Shown: piece after piece, positions 7,449 through 14,488 of the stretch
Numbering within the stretch: position 1 is the first letter of the stretch
Layout: each line of letters begins with the position of its first letter
NCBI GenBank assembly: GCA_028292345.1
Contig: JAQGMN010000210.1
Location: 1 to 16,197, forward strand
Source: Polaromonas sp.
GTDB lineage: Bacteria; Pseudomonadota; Gammaproteobacteria; Burkholderiales; Burkholderiaceae_C
Length of the DNA stretch: 16,197 nt
Direction of reading: 5' to 3'
The notes under the pieces: generated by a model
Seen by the model: the letters and a program-made list of their open reading frames with translations, nothing else
The model's database searches: none
Told to the model about the DNA's origin: nothing
Program-made: the position numbers and the translations under genes

Positions 7449-8246
7449 TCAGCAGGGTTTGTGGTTGTTGTTCACGATCAGCTTGAGCGCTTCAGTATCA
7501 AGGATGCGCACATGGCGCTGCTTGACTTCCACAATCTTGTCCTCTACGAATTTTGAAAAAGTCCGGCTGACCGTTTCGAGCTTCAGGCCCAGGTAGCTGC
7601 CGATTTCTTCCCGCGTCATGCGCAGCAGAAGCTCGGATTGCGAGAAGCCGCGGGCGTGCAGTCGCTGAACCAGGTTCAGCAAAAAGGCGGCAAGGCGCTC
7701 TTCCGCGCGCATGCTGCCCAGCAGCAGCATCACGCCGTGCTCACGGACGATCTCGCGGCTCATGATCCTGTGCACATGGCGTTGAAGCGACACCACTTCG
7801 CGCGACAATTCCTCGATGCGGTCGAACGGCATCACGCACACTTCAGCGTCTTCCAGCGCTACCGCGTCACAGGTGTGGTGCTCCTTGACAATGCCGTCCA
7901 GACCGATGATCTCGCCAGCCATCTGAAACCCGGTGACCTGATTGCGGCCGTCTTCGGTGGTGATGCAGGTTTTGAAAAAGCCGGTGCGGATGGCAAACAG
8001 GGAGGTGAACTTTTCTCCGTTGCTGTAAAGCCGGCCGCCGCGCTTGACCTTGCGGCGCACGGCGACCACTTCCTCGATCCTGTCCAGTTCATCGGCCTTC
8101 AGGCCCATGGGCATGCAAAGTTCACGCAGATTGCAATTGGAGCAGGCAACTTTGATGGTGACGGGATTGATGGGCTGGAGTCTGGCGTCGCTCGCTGCTT
8201 CTGCGCGCTTGCCCGTACCCATGGGCTCTGGTTTGACCTCAAACAT
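7449..8246 (-). CDS. fnr: FNR-type oxygen-sensing transcriptional regulator
   Basis: This is a CRP/FNR-family global regulator that binds DNA as a dimer when an oxygen-labile [4Fe-4S] cluster is present. In the 265-residue protein Cys35, Cys38 and Cys44 follow the C-x2-C-x5-C spacing of E. coli FNR, and Cys126 in HHTCD matches its fourth ligand. The cyclic-nucleotide-type sensor fold is followed by a long dimer helix and a C-terminal helix-turn-helix, where Glu224, Ser227 and Arg228 (LETVSR) form the ExxSR contact set that reads TTGAT/TTGAC half-sites. About 15 residues extend beyond the E. coli N-terminus. The start is supported by GAGGAG seven bases upstream on the minus strand. It is divergent from hemN, and a near-consensus FNR box about 50 bp upstream suggests autoregulation. 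Confidence 0.96.
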   Translation of the reverse strand: MFEVKPEPMGTGKRAEAASDARLQPINPVTIKVACSNCNLRELCMPMGLKADELDRIEEVVAVRRKVKRGGRLYSNGEKFTSLFAIRTGFFKTCITTEDGRNQVTGFQMAGEIIGLDGIVKEHHTCDAVALEDAEVCVMPFDRIEELSREVVSLQRHVHRIMSREIVREHGVMLLLGSMRAEERLAAFLLNLVQRLHARGFSQSELLLRMTREEIGSYLGLKLETVSRTFSKFVEDKIVEVKQRHVRILDTEALKLIVNNNHKPC

Positions 8247-8295
8247 GGCATTCTCCTCACGAGGGTTCGTTGCTTGGTCTTGAACGGTCTGACCG

Positions 8296-8309
8296 CTGAC
8301 TTATGTCAA
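8296..8309. promoter_or_regulatory. FNR box between fnr and hemN
   Basis: CTGACTTATGTCAA matches TTGAC-N4-GTCAA at nine of ten dyad positions. Its centre, 8302.5, is about 56 bp upstream of the fnr start and 106 bp upstream of the hemN start. It could activate hemN and regulate fnr from one site. Confidence 0.82.
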
Positions 8310-8331
8310 ACAAACAAGGCAGACTTCACGA

Positions 8332-8337
8332 TACATT
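8332..8337 (+). promoter_or_regulatory. Putative -10 element of the hemN promoter
   Basis: TACATT matches TATAAT at four of six positions, including the first two and the last. A start seven bases downstream (about 8344) places the centre of the upstream FNR box at -41.5, the standard class II FNR position. No good -35 hexamer is present, consistent with activator dependence. The leader would be about 65 bases. Confidence 0.65.
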
Positions 8338-8408
8338 GGAAGCGCCTGCCCCGAGATCGCGGGTGCGCGTTTCAAATAACCGTCACGAACGCACTTGCGG
8401 TTGATTGT

Positions 8409-9791
8409 ATGCCCTTCCCCCCTCATGAACTGACGCGCCGTTTCGATGTTTCGGGGCCCCGCTACACGTCGTACCCGACGGCAGACCGCTTCGTGGAAGC
8501 CTTCTCACCCGAACAGCTTGCCCAGGCACTCGCGCAGCGCCGAAACGGTGCGGCCGCCATGCATTTGCCGCTGTCGCTGTATGTGCACATACCGTTTTGC
8601 CAATCGCTTTGCTACTACTGCGCCTGCCACAAGATCATCACCAATGACCCTGCGCGCGGTGAAACCTACCTGCGCTACCTGGGGCGCGAGATTGATTTGT
8701 ACACGGCCCATCTGGGCACCGGTCAAGCGGTCAGCCAGTTCAATCTGGGCGGCGGCAGCCCAACCTTTCTGAATGATGGCGAACTGCGCCAGTTGATGGA
8801 CATGCTGCGGCGGAGTTTCCGGCTGGCACCGGGTGGCGACTATTCCATCGAGGTCGATCCGCGCACCGTTGATGCCTCTCGCCTGGCAACGCTGGCGGAG
8901 CTGGGTTTCAACCGGCTGAGCTTCGGGATTCAGGATTTCGATCCGGCAGTGCAAAAAGCGGTTCATCGCATCCAGCCTGCCGAACAGGTTTTTTCATTGA
9001 TGGCAGCGGCGCGCCGGATGGGTTTCGAGTCGATCAATGCAGACCTGATCTATGGCCTGCCGCTGCAAACGCCCGGGTCGTTTGACCGCACGCTGGCGCA
9101 GGTGGCGCAGCTGCGGCCGGACAGCATTGCCCTGTATGCCTATGCCCATCAGCCCCAGCGTTTCAAGCCGCAACGCCGGATGGATGCCGCCCAGCTGCCT
9201 GGCGCCGGCGCCAGGCTTTCCATGCAGTCACGTTCCTTCTCGGCCCTGCAGGATGCCGGCTATGTGTACATCGGCATGGACCACTTTGCCCTGCCTGAGC
9301 ATGCGCTGGCGGTTGCCAAGCGCCAGGGCCGCCTGCACCGCAATTTCCAGGGCTACAGCACCCAGCCCGACAGCGACCTGATCGGCCTGGGGGTTTCGGC
9401 CATCGGCAAGGTGGGCGCCACGTACAGCCAGAATTCCAAGAGCCTGGAAGCGTATTACGACGACCTGGAGCAGGGGCGGCTGCCCGTGGCGCGGGGGCTG
9501 GCGCTGTCTCGCGATGACCTGATGCGGCGCAGCGTCATCATGGCGCTGATGTGCCAGGGCCAGCTGGAGTTCGAGTCGATTGAACTGGGCTACCTGATTG
9601 ATTTCAAAAGCTATTTTGCCGCCGAGCTGGAACTGCTCGACGCCCTGCAGGCGCAGGGCCTGGTGGAGGTCAGTGACACCGGCGTCCAGGTGACGGCGAC
9701 CGGCTGGTATTTTGTGCCCAGCGTGGCGATGGTTTTTGACCGGTACCTTCAGGCAGACCGTACGCGTGCAAGGTTTTCGCGCATCATCTAG
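8409..9791 (+). CDS. hemN: Oxygen-independent coproporphyrinogen III oxidase HemN
   Basis: This radical-SAM enzyme decarboxylates coproporphyrinogen III to protoporphyrinogen IX without oxygen, securing heme synthesis under microaerobic or anaerobic growth. The 460-residue length is close to the E. coli enzyme (457). The N-terminus reads RFDVSGPRYTSYPTADRF, as expected. The cluster motif in YVHIPFCQSLCYYCACHK has Cys64, Cys68 and Cys71 in CX3CX2C, plus Cys73. GGGSPTF and IEVDPRT follow in the radical-SAM barrel, and a HemN C-terminal domain closes the protein. The frame stays open far upstream, but that stretch is antisense to fnr; ATG 8409 gives the normal N-terminus, though its ribosome site is weak. 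Heme supply fits the neighbouring cbb3 genes. Confidence 0.96.
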   Translation: MPFPPHELTRRFDVSGPRYTSYPTADRFVEAFSPEQLAQALAQRRNGAAAMHLPLSLYVHIPFCQSLCYYCACHKIITNDPARGETYLRYLGREIDLYTAHLGTGQAVSQFNLGGGSPTFLNDGELRQLMDMLRRSFRLAPGGDYSIEVDPRTVDASRLATLAELGFNRLSFGIQDFDPAVQKAVHRIQPAEQVFSLMAAARRMGFESINADLIYGLPLQTPGSFDRTLAQVAQLRPDSIALYAYAHQPQRFKPQRRMDAAQLPGAGARLSMQSRSFSALQDAGYVYIGMDHFALPEHALAVAKRQGRLHRNFQGYSTQPDSDLIGLGVSAIGKVGATYSQNSKSLEAYYDDLEQGRLPVARGLALSRDDLMRRSVIMALMCQGQLEFESIELGYLIDFKSYFAAELELLDALQAQGLVEVSDTGVQVTATGWYFVPSVAMVFDRYLQADRTRARFSRII

Positions 9792-9800
9792 AACGGTTCC

Positions 9801-10478
9801 ATGAACACTTCGCTGGCCATGACGGCATTATTGATGGGACTGGCCGGCGGGCCGCACTGCATCGCCATGTGCGGCGCTGCCTGCGCGGGCATCGGCAACG
9901 CGGCCGGCGCGCGCAGGACGTCGGCCCTGTGGACCTTCCAGGCGGGCCGGCTGGCGAGCTATTCGGCGCTCGGCGCGGTCGCGGCGGCGTCGATGCAGGG
10001 CCTGGGGTGGCTGACCACCCAGACGGCGGTCATGCGTCCGGTGTGGACGCTGTTTCATGTCGCCGTGATGATGATGGGGCTGATGCTGGTCGTGCTGGCC
10101 CGCCAGCCGGTCTGGCTCGACAGCACGGCGCGCAGCGTGTGGAGCCGGGTCAGGGCTTTCAATGCCTCCTGGGGCCGGGGCGCGCCGCTGGCGATTGGCG
10201 CGCTGTGGGCCTTCATGCCTTGCGGATTGCTGTATTCGGCGGTGCTGGTGGCGGCGCTCAGCGGCGGTCCGCTGGAGGGCGCGCTGACCATGGCGCTGTT
10301 TGCCCTGGGCAGCAGCGTGTCCCTGCTGACCGGCCCCTGGCTGCTGCTGCGCCTGAAGGTCAGCGGCCGCGGCGAATGGGGAATCCGCCTGGCCGGGCTG
10401 GCCCTGGCGGCCACGTCCGGCTGGGCCTTGTGGATGGGGCTGGCGCACGATACCGCGCCCTGGTGCGTCACGCCGTAG
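9801..10478 (+). CDS. SafE/DsbD_2-like membrane protein with GGPHCxxMCG motif
   Basis: This 225-residue polytopic inner-membrane protein belongs to the family labelled sulfite exporter TauE/SafE or cytochrome biogenesis (DsbD_2-like). The signature is GGPHCIAMCGAACAG at residues 16-30 in the first helix, with Cys, His and Met residues that could bind copper. A second conserved stretch, FMPCGLLYSA, lies in the middle and also holds a cysteine. About six helices are visible. It starts 9 bp after the hemN stop, so it is probably co-transcribed and coupled to it. Members are often found beside cco genes in Proteobacteria, which suggests a role in oxidase or heme/copper maturation; transport of sulfite is not supported by anything here. 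Confidence 0.8.
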   Translation: MNTSLAMTALLMGLAGGPHCIAMCGAACAGIGNAAGARRTSALWTFQAGRLASYSALGAVAAASMQGLGWLTTQTAVMRPVWTLFHVAVMMMGLMLVVLARQPVWLDSTARSVWSRVRAFNASWGRGAPLAIGALWAFMPCGLLYSAVLVAALSGGPLEGALTMALFALGSSVSLLTGPWLLLRLKVSGRGEWGIRLAGLALAATSGWALWMGLAHDTAPWCVTP

Positions 10479-10497
10479 AACTTTTCAGCATCAGATA

Positions 10498-10547
10498 GGC
10501 CTCTGGCGCACGTCCGGTAAGCGCGGGAAGCTATCAACTCAGTAGCA
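10498..10547 (-). repeat. Short interspersed repeat, copy 1 (reverse orientation)
   Basis: Read on the minus strand, this 50-bp stretch aligns with the block at 14360-14406. They share an ATAGCT core, and about 16 of the next 30 bases match without a gap, mostly in the second half (GGAC, GCGC, GGC). It resembles a GATAGCT...GCGCCAGAGGCC family that I remember as frequent in Comamonadaceae intergenic regions. It fills the gap between the convergent ends of the SafE-like gene and arginase. A perfect 10-bp palindrome, CAGCCGGCTG (10546-10555), overlaps its right end. No typical T-run terminator is seen. Confidence 0.55.
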
Positions 10548-10596
10548 GCCGGCTGTCGGGCGCCTTGCGTGCCGCGATGGGCAGGAGGATGTCGCC

Positions 10597-11514
10597 CTAG
10601 CCGCGGCGCATCAGCGTGCTTTTGCCGAACAGGCTTTCGATCAAATCCAGCGCCACTTCGGCCGTGGCATTGCGCACATCGAGCGCAGGGTTCAGTTCCA
10701 TCACGTCCAGCGAAGCCATGCGGCCGGTGTCGGCAATCATTTCCATGCAGAGCTGGGCTTCGCGGTAGGTCGGCCCGCCCTTGACCGCCGTTCCCACGCC
10801 GGGCGCGAAGCTGGCGTCCAGAAAGTCCACGTCAAAGCTCACATGCAGGTGCGTGTCGCCGTCGATGCCGGCCAGCGCCGCCTCCATGGTGTGCCGCATG
10901 CCCATCTCGTCGATGTAGCGCATGTCGAACACCTCCAGTCCTGATTCACGGACAAAGCGCTTTTCGCCGGCATCGACGCTGCGGATGCCGATCTGGCGGA
11001 TGGCCGAAGGTTCGATCGCCGGCGATTGCCCGCCGATGCCGGTCAGTTCGGCCGGCCCATGGCCGCACAGCACCGCCACCGGCATGCCGTGCGTGTTGCC
11101 GGTGGGCGTCAGGGCATCGGTGTTGAAGTCGGTGTGCGCATCGAGCCACAGCACCCGCAGCTTCCTGCCGCGCTGGCGGCAATGGCGGGCCACGGCGCTG
11201 ATCGAGCCAATCGCCAGGCAGTGGTCGCCTCCCAGCAGCATCGGCATGTCGCCGTCGGCCAATGCGGCATGCACCGCTTCGTGAACCGCATGGTTCCAGG
11301 CTGCGACCTCGACCAGATGCCGGTAGCCGCTGACCGGCGATTGCCAGGGGTTGGCCGGTCCGCTGAGGTTGCCCTGGTCGGTGACGCGCAGGCCGTGGCT
11401 TTCCAGCGTCGGCTGCAGGCCGGCCACGCGGAAGGCTTCGGGGCCCATCGAGGCGCCGCGCGTGCCCGCGCCGACATCGGTGGGTGCGCCTATCAGTCGG
11501 ATGTGCTGTGTCAT
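10597..11514 (-). CDS. rocF: Arginase
   Basis: Arginase hydrolyses L-arginine to L-ornithine and urea using a binuclear manganese centre. From the ATG at 11514 the protein has 305 residues, the usual family length. Metal-binding motifs are all present: GGDH (His98), DAHTD (Asp125, His127, Asp129) and SFDVD (Asp228, Asp230). The N-terminus IRLIGAPTDVGAGTRGASMGPEAFR is typical of arginases. An in-frame upstream extension to 11613 was not used because it overlaps the ocd coding end and looks non-coding. The gene follows ocd by 52 bp on the same strand, and its product ornithine is the substrate of the enzyme encoded by ocd. Agmatinase is a less likely alternative because the start matches arginase better. 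Confidence 0.93.
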   Translation of the reverse strand: MTQHIRLIGAPTDVGAGTRGASMGPEAFRVAGLQPTLESHGLRVTDQGNLSGPANPWQSPVSGYRHLVEVAAWNHAVHEAVHAALADGDMPMLLGGDHCLAIGSISAVARHCRQRGRKLRVLWLDAHTDFNTDALTPTGNTHGMPVAVLCGHGPAELTGIGGQSPAIEPSAIRQIGIRSVDAGEKRFVRESGLEVFDMRYIDEMGMRHTMEAALAGIDGDTHLHVSFDVDFLDASFAPGVGTAVKGGPTYREAQLCMEMIADTGRMASLDVMELNPALDVRNATAEVALDLIESLFGKSTLMRRG

Positions 11515-11566
11515 GGGGATTTGGTTTCTCTGTTGTGGGCCATGGGTGCCAGCGGCGCCTTGCGGT

Positions 11567-12691
11567 TCAGCCCGCAACGGGCTCGGCCACTGGCCGGGCG
11601 GGCGCCGAAGCATTCAACTGCCCGGTGGCATGGGAAAAGGCCGGCCTGACGAGCTGGTAAAGGTCCTTCGGATCGTCAAGCCGGGGAATCAGGGGAAGGC
11701 GCTGGCCCAGTCCGAGCGAGCGGGCCTGGGCGTAAAGATAGCGCAATGCCGAGAAATCCTCAAGCGCAAAGCCGACCGAGTCAAACACCGTGACCTGCGC
11801 GGCGCTGTCGCGGCCTGCCGCATGGCCCGCCAGCACCTGCCACAGTTCGGTCACCGAAAAATCCGGCGGCATCTGCTGCACATCGCCTTCGACCCGCGTT
11901 TGCGGTTCGTACTCGACGAAGACCTTGGCGGCTGCCAGCACCTCGGGGTGGATTTCGGTTTTGCCCGGGCAGTCGCCGCCCACCGCGTTCAGGTGGGTGC
12001 CGGCACTGAGCATGCCGGCACGGATGATGGCCGCGTTGGTCTTGTCGGCGGTGGCGGTGGTCACGATGTCCGCGCCGCGCACGGCCTCCAGGGGGCTGGC
12101 GCAGGCCCGCAGGCGCAGGCCGGCGCTGTCCGGGTTCGCCTGCAGGTTGCGCATCAGCTTGGCGCTGGCGGCGGCATCGGTGTCGTAGAGGCGGATTTCC
12201 TGGATGCCGAGCAAATGGTGAAACGCCAGCGCCTGGAACTCGCTTTGCGCGCCGTTGCCGATCAGCGCCATCACGCGGCTCTCGGGCCGGGCCAGCGCCC
12301 GCGCCGCCAGCGCCGAGGTGGCGGCGGTCCGCAGGGCCGTGGCCAGCGTCATTTCACTGAGCAGCATCGGCATGCCCGTGGCGACATCGGCCAGCACCCC
12401 GAACGCCATGACGGTGGGCAGGCCCTGCGCGGTGTTCTTCGGATGGCCGTTGACGTACTTGAAGCTGTAGTGGCCGGCATCGGCAATCGGCATGAGTTCG
12501 ATCACGCCATCGGCCGAATGGCTGGCCAGGCGGGCCGACTTGTCAAAGTGGCTCCAGCGTAAAAAATCCTGCTCGATGCACGCCGCCATGCCCTGCAGGG
12601 TGGCGGACATGCCTTGCCCGCGGACCATGGCGGCCACGTCGGAGGGGCTCAGGAAAAGCGTTTCCTGGCTGGTTGGAGTGGGATGCTGCAT
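11567..12691 (-). CDS. ocd: Ornithine cyclodeaminase
   Basis: This NAD-dependent enzyme converts L-ornithine to L-proline and ammonia. The 374-residue protein from ATG 12691 shows the ornithine cyclodeaminase/mu-crystallin fold: SFKYVNGHP with Lys78, an arginine at 121 (ATALRTAATSAL) in the substrate-site position, a Rossmann motif IGNGAQSEFQ (Gly145, Gly147), and NAVGGDCPGKTE with Asp240 at the catalytic aspartate position. GGDCPGKTE separates true cyclodeaminases from alanine-dehydrogenase-like relatives. GAGG sits five bases upstream of the ATG; an upstream TTG at 12748 lacks a ribosome site. With arginase it forms a two-step arginine-to-proline route. The divergent Lrp/AsnC gene is the likely regulator. 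Confidence 0.93.
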   Translation of the reverse strand: MQHPTPTSQETLFLSPSDVAAMVRGQGMSATLQGMAACIEQDFLRWSHFDKSARLASHSADGVIELMPIADAGHYSFKYVNGHPKNTAQGLPTVMAFGVLADVATGMPMLLSEMTLATALRTAATSALAARALARPESRVMALIGNGAQSEFQALAFHHLLGIQEIRLYDTDAAASAKLMRNLQANPDSAGLRLRACASPLEAVRGADIVTTATADKTNAAIIRAGMLSAGTHLNAVGGDCPGKTEIHPEVLAAAKVFVEYEPQTRVEGDVQQMPPDFSVTELWQVLAGHAAGRDSAAQVTVFDSVGFALEDFSALRYLYAQARSLGLGQRLPLIPRLDDPKDLYQLVRPAFSHATGQLNASAPARPVAEPVAG

Positions 12692-12742
12692 GCGGGCCTC
12701 GGACGGTTTTTGAAAAGATGCAGCCAGTGTCTTTCCGATCCA

Positions 12743-12760
12743 TGGCAATCACAAGTGCCA
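12743..12760. promoter_or_regulatory. Inverted repeat in the ocd-lrp divergent promoter region
   Basis: TGGCA (12743-12747) and TGCCA (12756-12760) are separated by eight bases. Their sequence resembles the arms of the larger palindrome at 12785-12801, so together they may form an array of regulator half-sites on the ocd side of the gap. Confidence 0.4.
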
Positions 12761-12784
12761 CAAATGCTTGCAACCTGCCAGCTT

Positions 12785-12801
12785 GTTGCCGTTATGGCAA
12801 C
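12785..12801. promoter_or_regulatory. Palindromic operator next to the lrp start
   Basis: GTTGCCGTTATGGCAAC is a perfect 6+6 dyad with a 5-base centre. It lies directly upstream of the putative -10 element of the Lrp/AsnC gene, where a bound regulator would block RNA polymerase. It is the most symmetrical sequence in the divergent region. Binding by the adjacent Lrp/AsnC protein is inferred from position. Confidence 0.65.
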
Positions 12802-12802
12802 C

Positions 12803-12808
12803 TAAAAT
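12803..12808 (+). promoter_or_regulatory. Putative -10 element giving a leaderless lrp transcript
   Basis: TAAAAT differs from TATAAT at one position. It ends six bases before the ATG at 12815, so transcription would begin at or next to the start codon. No Shine-Dalgarno is visible upstream of that ATG, consistent with a leaderless mRNA. No convincing -35 element was found. Confidence 0.55.
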
Positions 12809-12814
12809 GCCTAA

Positions 12815-13240
12815 ATGGATGAAACCGACCACCAGCTGATCTCCCTCTTGCGCCAGGATGCGCGCCTCCCGGTCGCGACGCTGGCGGCCCGGCTGGGGGT
12901 GTCGCGCGGCACCGTCACCAACCGCCTTCGCAAGCTCGAAGACGACAGCGTCATCGTCGGCTACACGGTGCGCCTCAGGCCCGATGTGCAGCGCAACGAG
13001 ATCAAGGCCTGGATGAGCATTGCGGTCGAAGGAAACCAGACGCGCACCGTGATTGCCAGCCTGCTGGGCGAGCCCGGCGTGGCCACGCTGCATGACACCA
13101 ACGGCCGCTGGGACCTGCTGGCCGAACTGCGCGCCGGGAACCTGCAGGATTTGGCCAAGGTGCTGGAGCGCATCCGCCTGCTCAAGGGCATTAGCAACAC
13201 CGAAACCAGCATTCATCTGGAAACCTACCGGCTCTCCTAG
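12815..13240 (+). CDS. Lrp/AsnC-family transcriptional regulator
   Basis: This is a 141-residue DNA-binding protein of the feast/famine family, which senses amino acids. The N-terminus MDETDHQLISLLRQDAR leads into a winged helix-turn-helix (about 20-40, VATLAARLGVSRGTVTNRLRKLE), followed by a ligand-binding RAM domain (about 65-138). It is transcribed away from ocd-rocF with a 123-bp shared region holding several GGCAA/TTGCC-type half-sites, so it probably controls arginine or ornithine catabolism and itself. Lrp/AsnC genes often sit divergent from the catabolic gene they regulate. The specific effector cannot be read from the sequence; ornithine or arginine are the obvious candidates. Confidence 0.93.
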   Translation: MDETDHQLISLLRQDARLPVATLAARLGVSRGTVTNRLRKLEDDSVIVGYTVRLRPDVQRNEIKAWMSIAVEGNQTRTVIASLLGEPGVATLHDTNGRWDLLAELRAGNLQDLAKVLERIRLLKGISNTETSIHLETYRLS

Positions 13241-13251
13241 AATCAACCCCT

Positions 13252-14343
13252 ATGCAACTGGCTCCCGCCCAACTGACCGAACACCTCAAGCGGGGCTTGA
13301 GGAGCCTCTACACCCTGCATGGCGACGAACCCCTGCTGGTGCAGGAGTTTGCCGACGCCCTTCGCGCGGCGGCCCGCCAGCAAGGCTACACCGAGCGCAC
13401 CGTGCACACCGTGGCGGGCGCGCATTTCGACTGGAGCGAGGTGCTCGCCAGCGGCGGCTCGCTCAGCCTGTTCGCCGACAGGCAGATCGTTGAAGTCCGC
13501 ATTCCCAGCGGCAAGCCGGGCAAGGACGGCTCGGTGGCGCTGCAGCAACTGGCCGAGCGCGCCCAGGGCGACGATTCCACGCTCACGCTGGTGCTGCTGC
13601 CCCGGCTGGACGGCATGACCACCAAGGGCGCCTGGTTTGGCGCGCTGGAGAGCTTCGGCGTGACCGTCAAGTTCGACCCGATCGACCGCCGCATGCTGCC
13701 GCAGTGGATCGCTCAGCGCCTGCAGCAGCAGGGCCAGCGCGTGGCCGGCGGCGAGGAAGGCCAGCGCACGCTGCAGTTCTTTGCCGACCGGGTCGAAGGC
13801 AACCTGCTGGCGGCGCACCAGGAAATCCAGAAACTGGCGCTGCTCCATCCGGTCACCGGCGACGGCGTTCTGAGCTTTGACCAGGTGGAGAACGCCGTGC
13901 TCAACGTGGCGCGCTACGACGTGTTCAAACTGTCCGAGGCGGTCCTCGGCGGACAGGCGGTGCGCGCCGCCCGGATGATCGACGGCCTGCAGTCAGAGGG
14001 CGAATCCGAAGTGCTGGTGCACTGGGCCCTGAGCGAGGACATCCGCAGCATGAAGCGGGTCAAGGACGCGATTCAGGCCGGCCGCCCGATGCCGATGGCG
14101 CTGCGCGAGAACCGCGTCTGGGGCGCCAAGGAAAAGCTCTATGAGCGCGTGCTGCCCGGCATGAGCGACGCGGCACTGGCCAGCCTGCTGGACGCGGCGC
14201 AAAAGGTCGATGGGATTGTCAAAGGGATGAAGCAGCCCGACTGGCCGGCGAGCGGCTGGCAGGCGCTGCACCGGCTGGCGGGCATGGTGTGCACGCTGTG
14301 CGCGGCGCCGTCGCGGGCAGCGCCGGCCAGCCGCCGCCCCTGA
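13252..14343 (+). CDS. holA: DNA polymerase III subunit delta
   Basis: The delta subunit opens the beta sliding clamp within the clamp-loader complex. The 363-residue protein starts with MQLAPAQLTEHLKRGLRSLYTLHGDEPLLVQEFADALR, the usual HolA opening, followed by SLSLFADRQIVEVRIPSGKPGKDG. An AAA+-like core without an ATP-binding loop and a helical C-terminal clamp-loader domain follow. E. coli HolA has 343 residues, so the length is normal; the last 15 residues are an Ala/Pro/Arg-rich tail. It starts 11 bp after the Lrp-family stop and may be read through from it, though it is a housekeeping gene with no functional link. I recall holA lying after lptE or leuS in many relatives, so its place here may be lineage-specific. 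Confidence 0.94.
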   Translation: MQLAPAQLTEHLKRGLRSLYTLHGDEPLLVQEFADALRAAARQQGYTERTVHTVAGAHFDWSEVLASGGSLSLFADRQIVEVRIPSGKPGKDGSVALQQLAERAQGDDSTLTLVLLPRLDGMTTKGAWFGALESFGVTVKFDPIDRRMLPQWIAQRLQQQGQRVAGGEEGQRTLQFFADRVEGNLLAAHQEIQKLALLHPVTGDGVLSFDQVENAVLNVARYDVFKLSEAVLGGQAVRAARMIDGLQSEGESEVLVHWALSEDIRSMKRVKDAIQAGRPMPMALRENRVWGAKEKLYERVLPGMSDAALASLLDAAQKVDGIVKGMKQPDWPASGWQALHRLAGMVCTLCAAPSRAAPASRRP

Positions 14344-14359
14344 GGAATCTCGCTCGGCG

Positions 14360-14406
14360 CTATGCTTTGAATAGCTGCAAGTTCAATCTGGACTAGCGCA
14401 AACGGC
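14360..14406 (+). repeat. Short interspersed repeat, copy 2, with nested inverted repeats
   Basis: This block is the counterpart of 10498-10547 in the opposite orientation. It can fold: GCGCTA (14357-14362) pairs with TAGCGC (14394-14399), and inside it TTGAA (14367-14371) pairs with TTCAA (14382-14386). It lies in the 145-bp gap between holA and hsdM. No clear promoter for hsdM or terminator for holA could be identified in the rest of the gap. Confidence 0.55.
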
Positions 14407-14488
14407 ACGAACTGCTCTGATTTTCGACTCCCGGGGCAGTTGAAATTGATGCGATAAGCTAGCCACCATCGTTTAAACCGCCTCCACA

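Noticed and set aside
7638..8408. Upstream in-frame extension of hemN, giving a 717-residue frame
   Set aside because: The added part is antisense to fnr, has no HemN-like sequence, and passes through the FNR-box region. HemN has its normal N-terminus and length from ATG 8409.
11515..11613. Upstream extension of the arginase frame
   Set aside because: It would overlap the end of ocd, and the added residues look non-coding. ATG 11514 gives a normal arginase N-terminus.
11351..12562. 403-codon open frame on the plus strand across rocF and ocd
   Set aside because: It is antisense to two enzymes with intact catalytic motifs. Its translation is Arg/Gly/Ala-rich without domain features.
12692..12748. 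TTG 12748 as the start of ocd
   Set aside because: No ribosome site precedes it, and it adds 19 residues not typical of the family. ATG 12691 has GAGG upstream.
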